Source: Pseudomonadota bacterium
GTDB taxonomy: Bacteria > Pseudomonadota > Gammaproteobacteria > Burkholderiales > Rhodocyclaceae
NCBI GenBank assembly: GCA_021782315.1
Contig: JAJXVG010000008.1
Span: 1 to 38,997, forward strand
Direction of reading: 5' to 3'
Length of the DNA: 38,997 bases
Part shown: positions 17,514-25,199 of the stretch, one piece after another
Layout: every line of letters begins with the position of its first letter
Numbering within the stretch: position 1 is the stretch's first letter
The notes under the pieces: model-generated
What the model saw: the letters and a program-made list of their open reading frames with translations, nothing else
Databases searched by the model: none
Told to the model about the DNA's origin: nothing
Made by a program: the position numbers and the translations under genes

Positions 17514-17903
17514 TCAATGGTCCAGCATGTTGAGGATGCCGTCGCGGCCGCCATCGCGGGCGCGGACGAGCAGGGTTTCCATGCCTTTGTCGCGATAGGT
17601 CAGCGCGCGCAGCAGCATGGGCATATTGACCCCGGCCAGACCTTCGACGCGGCCGGATTCGAGCAACTTTAGCGCAAGGTTGGCCGGAGAGGCACCAAAA
17701 ATATCGGTCAGTACCAGGACACCCTCACCGCCGTCCACCAGGGCGACCAGATCGCGCGCCAGCGGCAACAGGTCGAGTGGATCGTCCTGGGCGCTGACGC
17801 CCAACTGGATCAACTGCGGCGGACGCCGGTTCAGCACGTGGCAGGCGTTCTGAACGAGCGCCTCGCCATAGCTGCCGTGGGTGACGAGAAGTATTCCGAT
17901 CAT
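17514..17903 (-). CDS. PTS EIIA component, mannose/fructose (EIIA-Man) type
   Basis: 129 residues beginning MIGILLVTHGSYG, where His9 is the phosphorylation site. LVLTDIFGASPANLAL and GVNMPMLLRALTYRD are hallmarks of the EIIA-Man fold. The frame extends upstream, but the start is set by the family. In betaproteobacteria an EIIA-Man homologue is often found with ptsH and ptsI but without EIIB, EIIC or EIID. No permease gene is in the window, so the relay probably regulates metabolism rather than importing sugar. Confidence 0.9.
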   Translation of the reverse strand: MIGILLVTHGSYGEALVQNACHVLNRRPPQLIQLGVSAQDDPLDLLPLARDLVALVDGGEGVLVLTDIFGASPANLALKLLESGRVEGLAGVNMPMLLRALTYRDKGMETLLVRARDGGRDGILNMLDH

Positions 17904-17929
17904 GCCCGGGATTCTACCCCGAAGCGCTT

Positions 17930-18811
17930 TTAGCGGTGGCTGACGAACAGGATTCCAAGAACGACCAGGGCGGCGCCGGCCACCTGGACCGACGAAATCG
18001 ATTCGCCGAGCAGCCACCAGCCGAAACCGATGGTCAGGATCGGTCCGACCATGGTGAATAGCGAAGCCTGGCCGGCCCCGACCCGGCGAATCGCCGCCGA
18101 CTGGGCGAAAACCGGGATAACGGTGGCGATCAAGGCCATGGCCAGTCCCCAGCCGTAGACCGGCAGGGGTTGAACGAAGGCGGCCAGCGGATGGGTGGCC
18201 GAAAAATGGACGAGCGTGACCGCCGAGGAAACCAGCGTCGCCAATGCCGAAAAGCGCATGGCACCAAGGCGGGCGATCATCGGCGCGCTGCCCGACAAAT
18301 ACAGGGCGTAGGAAATACTGGAGGCGAAGACCAGCGCCCCGCCGATCAGCACATCGCGCGTCTCGCCGAGGCCGAGATCATGGACGAAAGCCAGCCCGAT
18401 GCCGAGGTAGCAGAGGGCGATGGCGACGCCTTCGCGGCGGGAGAATGGCTTGCCCTGAAAGAGCACGCCGATCAGGATGGTCAGGGTCGGGTAGGTGAAC
18501 AGGATCAGCCGTTCGAGGCCGGCCGAAATGTATTCCAGCCCCCAGAAATCGAGAATGCTGGCGCCGTAGTAACCGAGGCAGCCGAGGGCGAACAGTTTCA
18601 GCCAGTCGTCGCGGGACAGGGGGGCAGCCGCCCGCTGGCCGGCCAGCCCGACCCACAGGAAAACCGGCAGCGCGAAACACATCCGCAAGGCGAGCAGGGT
18701 AATGGCGTCGACACCATAGGGATAGGCCAATTTGACGAAAATCGCCTTGAGCGAAAAACCGAGCGCCGCGACCAGCGCCAGCCCCGCACCGACAGCATTC
18801 GATTTTTCCAA
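17930..18811 (-). CDS. EamA-family (DMT) transporter
   Basis: 293 residues, about ten membrane helices in two EamA repeats (roughly 8-140 and 155-290). Typical features are ALRMCFALPVF in the first half and the VGPILTIGFGWWLLGES segment in the second. Such proteins usually export metabolites or amino acids. Divergent from a LysR gene 101 bp away, which is the usual arrangement when the regulator controls the exporter. The substrate cannot be told from sequence. Confidence 0.88.
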   Translation of the reverse strand: MEKSNAVGAGLALVAALGFSLKAIFVKLAYPYGVDAITLLALRMCFALPVFLWVGLAGQRAAAPLSRDDWLKLFALGCLGYYGASILDFWGLEYISAGLERLILFTYPTLTILIGVLFQGKPFSRREGVAIALCYLGIGLAFVHDLGLGETRDVLIGGALVFASSISYALYLSGSAPMIARLGAMRFSALATLVSSAVTLVHFSATHPLAAFVQPLPVYGWGLAMALIATVIPVFAQSAAIRRVGAGQASLFTMVGPILTIGFGWWLLGESISSVQVAGAALVVLGILFVSHR

Positions 18812-18894
18812 AGCCGTTCCCAGGATGATGTTTGAAAGACACCATTAAATCCGTGCAGAACGGTCGAAGCAATTGCTATTATTCAAAACGAGCA

Positions 18895-18909
18895 TTCGTT
18901 CTGGACGAA
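18895..18909 (+). promoter_or_regulatory. Inverted repeat between divergent exporter and LysR genes
   Basis: TTCGT-TCTGG-ACGAA lies immediately upstream of the LysR start codon in the 101 bp divergent region. It could be an autoregulatory operator. It overlaps the ribosome-binding region and could equally be chance. Confidence 0.25.
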
Positions 18910-18912
18910 ACC

Positions 18913-19818
18913 ATGCGTTACGATCTTCCCGACCTGCGGCTGGTCGCCGCCATTGCCGATACCGGCAGCCTGACCCGGGCGGCCGAACAGGTTCATCTGG
19001 CGCCATCCTCGGCCAGCCACCGCCTGACCCAGCTCGAAGCGGCTCTCGGCGTGCCGCTCTTCGTTCGCCATGCCCGCGGCCTGACGCCGACGGCGGCCGG
19101 CGAATCCCTGCTCCGTCACGCCCGGCAGGTCTTCGCCCAGCTCGAACAGATGCATGCCGACCTGGCGCCCTACGCCAGCGGACTCAATAGCCAGGTCACG
19201 GTTTTTGCCAACACCAACGCCATCAACTGCTTTTTGCCGGAAGATCTCGGCGACTTCCTGCGCGAACACCCGCGCATCCGCATCTGCCTCGAAGAACAGC
19301 CGAGTCCGGCCATCATCCAGGCGGTTGCCGCCGGCCAGGTCGATATCGGCGTCGTCGCCGCCGAAGGCGGACTGGCCGGCCTGGAAACCCAAGCCTATCG
19401 CCGCGACCGGCTGGTCCTCGTCGTACCCTTGGCGCACCCCTTGGCCGGACGCGACGCCGTCGCCTTCGGCGAAGTGCTGGCCGAGCCCTTCGTCTGCCTG
19501 CATGCCGGCAGCGCCATCCACACCTTCATGATGAATCATGCCGCCCGGCTCGGCGGCCGTCTCGACGCGCGCATCCAGGTCCGCAGCTTCACCGCCGTCT
19601 GCCGCATGGTGGCGGCCGGCGTCGGCATCGGCATGGTGCCCCGCTCATCGCTGGCCGCCGTCGACAGTGTGCGAACCGTCGAGATTGCCGACGACTGGGC
19701 GCCGCGCGACCTGCAACTGTGCGTCCGCTCGACGAGCGCCCTCAGCCCTGCCGCCGCGGCGCTGTGCGAGCACCTCGCCGCCAAGGGGTCGATGGCGGCT
19801 ACTAAGCGCCGACCTTGA
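18913..19818 (+). CDS. LysR-family transcriptional regulator
   Basis: 301 residues from MRYDLPDLRL. An upstream in-frame ATG at 18832 is rejected because LysR proteins start a few residues before the HTH. The winged HTH (about 5-65) contains SLTRAAEQVHLAPSSASHRLTQLEAALG. The effector-binding domain (about 90-295) has the two-lobed periplasmic-binding fold. Probably controls the divergent DMT exporter. Its 3' end overlaps the convergent oxidoreductase gene by 17 bp. Confidence 0.92.
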   Translation: MRYDLPDLRLVAAIADTGSLTRAAEQVHLAPSSASHRLTQLEAALGVPLFVRHARGLTPTAAGESLLRHARQVFAQLEQMHADLAPYASGLNSQVTVFANTNAINCFLPEDLGDFLREHPRIRICLEEQPSPAIIQAVAAGQVDIGVVAAEGGLAGLETQAYRRDRLVLVVPLAHPLAGRDAVAFGEVLAEPFVCLHAGSAIHTFMMNHAARLGGRLDARIQVRSFTAVCRMVAAGVGIGMVPRSSLAAVDSVRTVEIADDWAPRDLQLCVRSTSALSPAAAALCEHLAAKGSMAATKRRP

Positions 19819-20818
19819 TCACGATCTTGCCGAAATGGCCGCCGCTGCGCATGTATTCGAGCGCCGCCGGGGCTTCGGCAAAGGGAAACTCGCGATCAAC
19901 GACCGGCCGGATGCCGTGCGTCTCGATGGCTTGCAGCATGTTGGCGAACATCGTCCGGCTGCCGACGAAAATACCGTTGATGCTGGCCATCGTCGGGATC
20001 AGCGCCACCGGGTTGGCTTGCCCGGCCAGACCGGTGAGCACGCCGATATAGGCGATGCGGCCGCCGGTGCACACGCTGGCCAGCGAACGCTCGAGGGTGC
20101 CCGGGCCGCCAACTTCGATGACCAGGTCGACGCCGCGACCGGCGGTCAGACGGCGGACTTCGTTCTGCCACTCGGGATGCGTGCGGTAATTGATGCCGTG
20201 ATCGGCGCCGAGCTGTTTGGCGCGGGCCAGCTTGCCGTCGTCGCTGGAGGTGATGATCACCGTCGCCCCGGCCGCCTTGGCGAACTGCAGGGCGTGGATG
20301 GAGACGCCGCCGGTGCCGAGCAGCAGCACGCTCTGGCCCGGCTTCAGGTCGCCCGCTTCAAACAGTGAATTCCAGGCCGTCAGCGCCGCGCAGGGCAGGG
20401 TCGCCGCCTCGCTGTAACTGAGCGAATCGGGCAGCTTGATCAGGCCGCTTTCCTCGGCGACGAAGCGCTCGCTGAGCACGCCGCCGCCCTCGGCGCCGAG
20501 GGCCCCGGCAATGCTCCCGGCGCTGGCCCGGCCGCCCTGCCAGTTGGGAAAGAACAGGCTGGCGACACGATCGCCGACCTTCAACCCGCGCACTTCGCCG
20601 CCGACGGCGACGACCTCGCCGGCCCCGTCGGAACAGGGCACCAGGCCGTCGACAATGGGGCAGAAATAGGTATTCTGGCTGACCAGGATATCGCGATAAT
20701 TCAACGACACGGCCTTGATGGCCACCGCGACCTGGCGGTCGCCGAGCGGCGCCGGCTCGAAATCGGCCATTTGCAGCGGGGAACCGGCGCGGCCGGGAAA
20801 GACTTCGTAGCGTTTCAT
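19802..20818 (-). CDS. Medium-chain dehydrogenase/reductase, quinone oxidoreductase-like
   Basis: 338 residues. An N-terminal GroES-like domain (SLNYRDILVSQNTY) is followed by a Rossmann NAD(P)H-binding domain with LLLGTGGVSIHALQFAKAAGATVI. The catalytic and structural zinc cysteine sets of alcohol dehydrogenases are not visible, which favours the zinc-independent quinone reductase branch. The ATG at 20818 has GGAGG just upstream. It converges on the LysR gene with a 17 bp overlap of coding ends. Substrate unknown. Confidence 0.85.
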   Translation of the reverse strand: MKRYEVFPGRAGSPLQMADFEPAPLGDRQVAVAIKAVSLNYRDILVSQNTYFCPIVDGLVPCSDGAGEVVAVGGEVRGLKVGDRVASLFFPNWQGGRASAGSIAGALGAEGGGVLSERFVAEESGLIKLPDSLSYSEAATLPCAALTAWNSLFEAGDLKPGQSVLLLGTGGVSIHALQFAKAAGATVIITSSDDGKLARAKQLGADHGINYRTHPEWQNEVRRLTAGRGVDLVIEVGGPGTLERSLASVCTGGRIAYIGVLTGLAGQANPVALIPTMASINGIFVGSRTMFANMLQAIETHGIRPVVDREFPFAEAPAALEYMRSGGHFGKIVIKVGA

Positions 20819-21064
20819 GGAGCCTCCTCGAAATGGTTTGGGAAAATGCGCGTGTCTGGCTGTCGTCGAACGCCGACGGTCGTCGTCCGGTTTTGAAGCC
20901 AGTAGCATGCCAGCTGCAAGAATTCCAGCGACGCGGCGCGACTGCCGCGCCAGGCCGTCATCTCCGACCCCGTGGTCAGCCGCCGGCCAGGGGAGCGTCA
21001 TGCTGAACGCTCCCTATCGAAGCAGCCATCGTGATGCAAAACGGTACACCGCCGCCCCGAGCAA

Positions 21065-21979
21065 TCAAACCCTCGTCAGCCAGTCGCCGTGGTCGGCCGA
21101 TTCGCCGTGCACGCAGGCAAAATAGGCTGCCTGCAGCAGGCGGGTGACTTCACCCGGCCGACCCTGACCGACAGGCCGGGCATCGACTGCGATCACTGGC
21201 GTGATTTCTGCGGCCGTACCGGTCAGGAAAATTTCGTCGGCACAATATAATTCGTCGCGGGTAATGCGCTTGTCGCGAACCGTGAGGCCGGCCTCGACGG
21301 CCAGCGTGCACACCGTGCGACGGGTAATGCCGTCGAGAGCCGAAGCACTGTCCGGTTGCAGCAATTCACCATCGCGGACGACAAACAGGTTTTCGCTGGA
21401 ACCCTCGGCGACATAACCTTCGGTATCGAGCAGAAGCGCTTCGTCGTAACCATCACGGCGCGCCTCGCGGACGGCGAGGATGGAATTGGCGTAGCTTGAA
21501 ATCGCCTTGGCGCGGCACATCTGCACATTCGGATGGTGCCTGGCATAGGACGAAACACGCACACGGATGCCATTTTCCAGTCCCGCGCCGCCGAGATAGG
21601 CGTCCCACGGCCAGGCGGCGACCATCAGGTGACTTGCCGCACCGGCCGGATCAACGCCCATTTTCTCGGCGCCGAGAAAAAGCAGCGGCCGAATATAGGC
21701 GCAGCTCAACCCATTGCGTTCAAGTACCTGACAGCAGGCCGTGACCAGCGTGGCGCGGTCGAAAGGAAGATCGATAGCCAGGATTCGTGCCGAATCCTCA
21801 AGCCGGCGCAGGTGGTCGGCAAGCCGGAAGACGGCCGGACCACAGGATGTTTCATATGCGCGAATACCTTCGAAGCAGCCATAGCCATAGTGCAAGGTAT
21901 GGGTCAGTAGGTGTACTTTGGCATCGCGCCAGGGAAGCCACTGGCCATCCAGCCAGATAAAGCCGTTGCGGTCTTGCAT
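21065..21979 (-). CDS. ilvE: Branched-chain amino acid aminotransferase
   Basis: Class IV PLP-dependent aminotransferase, 304 residues, that interconverts branched-chain 2-oxo acids and Leu/Ile/Val. Diagnostic segments are HYGYGCFEGIRAYE, the PLP lysine Lys158 (CRAKAISSYANS), EGYVAEGSSENLFVV and FLTGTAAEITPV. The ATG at 21979 has GAGGA about 9 bases upstream; an upstream in-frame start is possible but adds a non-family N-terminus. It stands alone, with a 245 bp gap downstream in which I see no gene. Confidence 0.9.
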   Translation of the reverse strand: MQDRNGFIWLDGQWLPWRDAKVHLLTHTLHYGYGCFEGIRAYETSCGPAVFRLADHLRRLEDSARILAIDLPFDRATLVTACCQVLERNGLSCAYIRPLLFLGAEKMGVDPAGAASHLMVAAWPWDAYLGGAGLENGIRVRVSSYARHHPNVQMCRAKAISSYANSILAVREARRDGYDEALLLDTEGYVAEGSSENLFVVRDGELLQPDSASALDGITRRTVCTLAVEAGLTVRDKRITRDELYCADEIFLTGTAAEITPVIAVDARPVGQGRPGEVTRLLQAAYFACVHGESADHGDWLTRV

Positions 21980-22162
21980 GATGGAATTCCTCAAAACGAT
22001 GGTGAGAATCGGCATGGGCCGGGCAGCCGCGTGAGGGTGGCGCGGTCGTTGCCGTCATGACTGAGGCCGGTTGGGCGGAGCGATTGGCGGCGGAGGGGGT
22101 GAAGCGAGGATGAGGCGTTTTTCGAGCGCGATCAAATGATTCCATCGGCCATGAAGTGAATT

Positions 22163-22178
22163 TATTTCAAGTGAAATA
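22163..22178. promoter_or_regulatory. 16 bp near-palindrome upstream of ilvE
   Basis: TATTTCAAGTGAAATA, symmetric except for the two central bases. It matches the parS consensus (TGTTTCACGTGAAACA) at 13 of 16 positions and also fits a LysR T-N11-A type box. It lies about 185 bp upstream of the ilvE start and 30 bp past the 3' end of the next LysR gene. Confidence 0.35.
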
Positions 22179-22208
22179 GCTACCGACATCGCAGGCTGGC
22201 GAGCAAGG

Positions 22209-23084
22209 CTATTTCTCGCCTTTTTCCCTGCTTGAACGCAGCATCCAGCGGATGAAGGCCATGACTGCCGGTTTTTCCCGTACGAGCGGCGGGGCGACGA
22301 CATAGAAGCTACGATCCGGGCAATCCTGCGCAAATGGGCGAATCAGGCGGGCATCGGCCAGATAGGGCGCGGCCAGCGTTCCGGCCATCAATGCCACGCC
22401 ATGGCCGACGACGGCGGCTTCGAGCATGAGCAGGGCATCGTCGTAAATCGGCCCGACCGACGGCTCGTGGTGCTTGATGCCGATGGCCGAAAACCAGCGT
22501 TGCCAAGATAACAGAGGATGGCGCAACAGGCGGACCCGGTCGAGATCATCCGGTGTTTTGAGGTGGGCGGCTAGCCCCGGGCTACACACCGGGAAAACCC
22601 GCTCTTCGAACATTTTCCAGGCGAGCAGGCCGGGCCATTCTTCTTCGCCGTAGCGCAGCCCAACGTCGGCCTCGCCATTGAGCAGCGGGGCCAAGCCGGT
22701 AGCGGTGCCAAGGCTGAATTCAAGGTCGGGGTGGGCCAGCTGATATTCCGCCACCCGGGTCACCAGCCAAGTGCTGCCCAGCGCCGGGGCGGCCGAAATC
22801 CTCAGCCGCTCGCGTTGCGGAGCCCGCAACGCGGCACTGGCTTCGTCGAGCCGCAACAGCGCCTCGCGGACAACGGCCAGATAGCGCCGACCGGCTGCAG
22901 TCAGCAGCACAGCCCGATGTCGGCGCTCGAACAGCGCCTGTCCGAGATGCTCTTCCAAATGGCGTATGCGGTGACTGATTGCCGAAGGCGTCAGGTGCAT
23001 GGCCTCGGCCGCCGCCAGGAAGCTGCCGAGACGAGCGGCCGCTTCGAAGGCGGGCAGGGTATGGAGCGGCGGCAGATCGTTCAT
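22209..23084 (-). CDS. LysR-family regulator, GcvA-like
   Basis: 291 residues. It begins MNDLPPLHTLPAFEAAARLGSF; the HTH AAAEAMHLTPSAISHRIRHLEEHLG and the following FERRHRAVLLTAAGRRY are typical of the GcvA/AmpR branch. The effector domain is complete. It is transcribed toward ilvE and divergent from the chorismate mutase leader across about 110 bp. Either neighbour could be its target; nothing in the sequence decides it. Confidence 0.9.
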   Translation of the reverse strand: MNDLPPLHTLPAFEAAARLGSFLAAAEAMHLTPSAISHRIRHLEEHLGQALFERRHRAVLLTAAGRRYLAVVREALLRLDEASAALRAPQRERLRISAAPALGSTWLVTRVAEYQLAHPDLEFSLGTATGLAPLLNGEADVGLRYGEEEWPGLLAWKMFEERVFPVCSPGLAAHLKTPDDLDRVRLLRHPLLSWQRWFSAIGIKHHEPSVGPIYDDALLMLEAAVVGHGVALMAGTLAAPYLADARLIRPFAQDCPDRSFYVVAPPLVREKPAVMAFIRWMLRSSREKGEK

Positions 23085-23158
23085 GGCGGCAAGCAGGGAT
23101 ATGCTGTGGCTTATTCCGTCATTCTGCACGATTCCGGCCGACTCGTTGTTTTGGCGCC

Positions 23159-23188
23159 TTGACGCGGTGCCCGCCGTGCCGTCAAAAT
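23159..23188 (+). promoter_or_regulatory. Possible promoter of the chorismate mutase transcript
   Basis: TTGACG, an 18-base spacer, then CAAAAT. The -35 box is good and the -10 weak. The predicted start, near 23195, falls almost on the ATG of the leader reading frame. Confidence 0.35.
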
Positions 23189-23194
23189 GGACCG

Positions 23195-23287
23195 ATGAAT
23201 TTCCAGCCCCCCCTGTTTGCCGAGAACACACCCTGCCGCCGCATGCTGCGTGCATGGCGTGCTGTCGCTCGTCCGGGGCCGGGGTGA
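23195..23287 (+). CDS. Possible 30-residue leader peptide
   Basis: ATG at 23195 to TGA at 23285, encoding 30 residues that end RMLRAWRAVARPGPG. It precedes a terminator hairpin and then the chorismate mutase gene. The only Trp codon is codon 21; Phe codons are 3 and 8. Its last codons contain one strand of a possible antiterminator. The ribosome-binding site is weak; a four-codon frame (ATG at 23187) ends in a TGA that overlaps this ATG. It could also be a chance frame inside a regulatory RNA. Confidence 0.4.
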   Translation: MNFQPPLFAENTPCRRMLRAWRAVARPGPG

Positions 23288-23315
23288 GGTAGTCATTTCA
23301 TCCCAGATTTCAGCT

Positions 23316-23347
23316 AAGGCCGCGGACTTGAAACCCGCGGCCTTTTT
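23316..23347 (+). terminator. Intrinsic terminator (possible attenuator) before the chorismate mutase gene
   Basis: AAGGCCGCGG (23316-23325) pairs with CCGCGGCCTT (23335-23344), ten perfect pairs, overlapping and followed by a T-run (23343-23347). It lies 40 bases before the chorismate mutase ATG and about 120 bases after the likely promoter. An upstream strand, TCCGGGGCC (23272-23280), can pair with GGCCGCGGA (23318-23326) at 8 of 9 positions and so exclude the terminator. Confidence 0.7.
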
Positions 23348-23387
23348 GTTTGCCTTTGTTTTATCCATCCCATGAAAAGGAATCCCC

Positions 23388-23708
23388 ATGAACCCTATCG
23401 CCCAATGCACTTCGTTAACCGAAGTCCGTCGCCATATCGATCGACTCGACAGCGAACTGGTCGCCCTGATCGCCGAACGCGGCGCCTACCTCCGACAGGC
23501 TGCCGCCTTCAAGAAAACGGCGGCGGAAGTTCCGGCGCCGCAACGCGTCGAACAGATCCTGTCCAGGGTCAATGCGCTGGCGCTCGCAGCCGGGGCCGAT
23601 ACCGCCGTGGTCGACGCCACCTGGCGAGCCATGATCGCCGCCTTTATCGACACCGAGCGTTCGGCCCAGGCCGTCGTCCACCCACCATCGCCGCAACAAC
23701 CGAACTGA
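23388..23708 (+). CDS. Chorismate mutase type II / PchB-like protein
   Basis: 106 residues, all-helical AroQ fold. SLTEVRRHIDRLDSELVALIAERGAYLRQAAAFKK carries the Arg and Lys residues expected around the chorismate site, and PAPQRVEQILSRV is the second helix. It is the length of free-standing chorismate mutases and of isochorismate pyruvate lyase (PchB); sequence alone does not separate these. A GGAAT lies upstream of the ATG. It is followed 13 bases later by a DMT exporter, probably in one transcript, and preceded by a leader with a terminator. Confidence 0.8.
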   Translation: MNPIAQCTSLTEVRRHIDRLDSELVALIAERGAYLRQAAAFKKTAAEVPAPQRVEQILSRVNALALAAGADTAVVDATWRAMIAAFIDTERSAQAVVHPPSPQQPN

Positions 23709-23721
23709 ACTGGAGAACGCA

Positions 23722-24621
23722 GTGTCCGTCCCCGTCGCCTATCTCGGCCTCATCCTGATCTGGTCCACCACGCCGCTGGCCATCCAATGGAGCACCCAGG
23801 GCACCGGTTTTGCCCTCGCCGTGTTCGCTCGCATGCTGATCGGCGCCGTCGCCGCCGCCTTGCTCGTCGTCGCCTGGCGCATCCCTTTCCCGCTGCACGA
23901 CCGGGCGCGCCGCGCCTACCTGGTCGGCGGATTCGGCCTGTTCCTCGCCATGGCGCTCACCTACTGGGCGGCCCGCTACGTTCATTCCGGCCTGATTTCA
24001 GTGCTTTTCGGCCTGTCGCCGCTGGCGGCAGGCATCCTCGCCACCCTGTTTCTCGGCGAGCGCTCGCTGACGCGCCCGAAACTGACCGGCATGCTGCTCG
24101 GGGCCGGTGGACTGGCCGTCATTTTCATTCACGGCGACAGCCTGGGCCATGAAAACGCGCTCACCGGGCTGGCCGCACTGCTCCTTGCCGTCTTCATCTA
24201 TTCCGGCTGCCTGGTCTGGCTCAAGCGCATCGGCGACGACAGTCCGCCGCTGGCCACGACGCTCGGCACCCTGAGCGTATCGTTACCCTGCTTCGGTTTG
24301 GTCTGGTATCTGACTGACGGTCACCTGCCGGCCATGATGCCGCCACGATCCGGGGCGGCCATCGCCTACCTCGGCATCTTCGGTTCGGTCATCGGTTTCG
24401 CGCTGTACTACTACGTGATCAAGCATCTCGAAACCTCGAAGGTGGCGCTGATTACCTTGATCACCCCGGTCATCGCCCTCCTGCTCGGTCACTGGCTCAA
24501 TGGCGAAAGCATCGGCCTGCGCCTGTCGGCCGGCACCGGGCTGATCCTGCTCGGACTCGGCGTGCACCAGTCGGAGATGCTGAACGGCCTGTTGCGCATG
24601 GCAAAAGGAGGTCACAACTAG
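23722..24621 (+). CDS. EamA-family (DMT) transporter
   Basis: 299 residues from a GTG start with GGAG about 8 bases upstream. About ten helices in two EamA repeats; LGLILIWSTTPLAIQWS and the C-terminal LITLITPVIALLLGHWLNGES are typical. It follows the chorismate mutase gene closely and ends at a strong terminator, so the two form a short operon. Export of an aromatic or related compound is a guess from context only. Confidence 0.87.
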   Translation: MSVPVAYLGLILIWSTTPLAIQWSTQGTGFALAVFARMLIGAVAAALLVVAWRIPFPLHDRARRAYLVGGFGLFLAMALTYWAARYVHSGLISVLFGLSPLAAGILATLFLGERSLTRPKLTGMLLGAGGLAVIFIHGDSLGHENALTGLAALLLAVFIYSGCLVWLKRIGDDSPPLATTLGTLSVSLPCFGLVWYLTDGHLPAMMPPRSGAAIAYLGIFGSVIGFALYYYVIKHLETSKVALITLITPVIALLLGHWLNGESIGLRLSAGTGLILLGLGVHQSEMLNGLLRMAKGGHN

Positions 24622-24627
24622 GTCGAC

Positions 24628-24662
24628 AAAAAATGGCGCAGTTTCATTCTGCGCCATTTTTT
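24628..24662. terminator. Bidirectional intrinsic terminator
   Basis: AAAAAATGGCGCAG and CTGCGCCATTTTTT form a 14 bp perfect inverted repeat with a 7-base loop. The A-run on one side and T-run on the other let it stop transcription from both sides. It separates the DMT gene from the convergent small membrane protein gene. Confidence 0.92.
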
Positions 24663-24702
24663 GTCTGGGGAATCATCGAATGGCGATGTTTCCCTCGTTG
24701 CT

Positions 24703-25134
24703 TTACCTGGTCGGCGGAACCGCCTCTGCGGCCGGACTGGCCAGGGGCGGAGCGACGGCCGGGGCGGGCGAGACCGGATGTTCGGTCATGGCATGGACGT
24801 CGGTGACAAAATATTCCGTTTCGCCGAAACACTTGCTCGGTACGAATTTGTGCTGGGCATAGACGAGGACGACCCGTTGCCCGGCCATGGCGTTGATCTT
24901 GGCGGCAATGGCGTCGTCGCGCACCGAAAACTCGAAACGGTCCGGGATGGCGCCGGGCATGGTGACCATGGCGATCTCGCCCTCCCAGGTCTTGCACAAC
25001 CAGCCCTTGCGCGACAATTTCTGCACGTAACCGGCGCGTTCCCCTTCCGAATAGCTCCAGTTCAGGGTGATCCAGACCCAGGCCAGCAAGGTCAGGACGA
25101 GCAGCCCAAGAAATATGAATACGGCACGTAGCAT
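24703..25134 (-). CDS. Conserved-looking membrane-anchored protein of unknown function
   Basis: 143 residues. One N-terminal membrane helix (AVFIFLGLLVLTLLAWVWITL), then a compact domain with SEGERAGYVQKLSRKGWLCKTWEGE and ending CFGETEYFVTDV, then a Pro/Ala-rich tail. The ordered middle part looks like a conserved family, but I cannot name a function. Likely inner-membrane anchored with the domain outside the cytoplasm. Monocistronic, facing the bidirectional terminator. Confidence 0.7.
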   Translation of the reverse strand: MLRAVFIFLGLLVLTLLAWVWITLNWSYSEGERAGYVQKLSRKGWLCKTWEGEIAMVTMPGAIPDRFEFSVRDDAIAAKINAMAGQRVVLVYAQHKFVPSKCFGETEYFVTDVHAMTEHPVSPAPAVAPPLASPAAEAVPPTR

Positions 25135-25199
25135 AGCTTTCCCCTGTAGGTGTTCAGTACTTCATTATGTCAAGAAAGGGTCTCGCTTTTATGTCAGCC

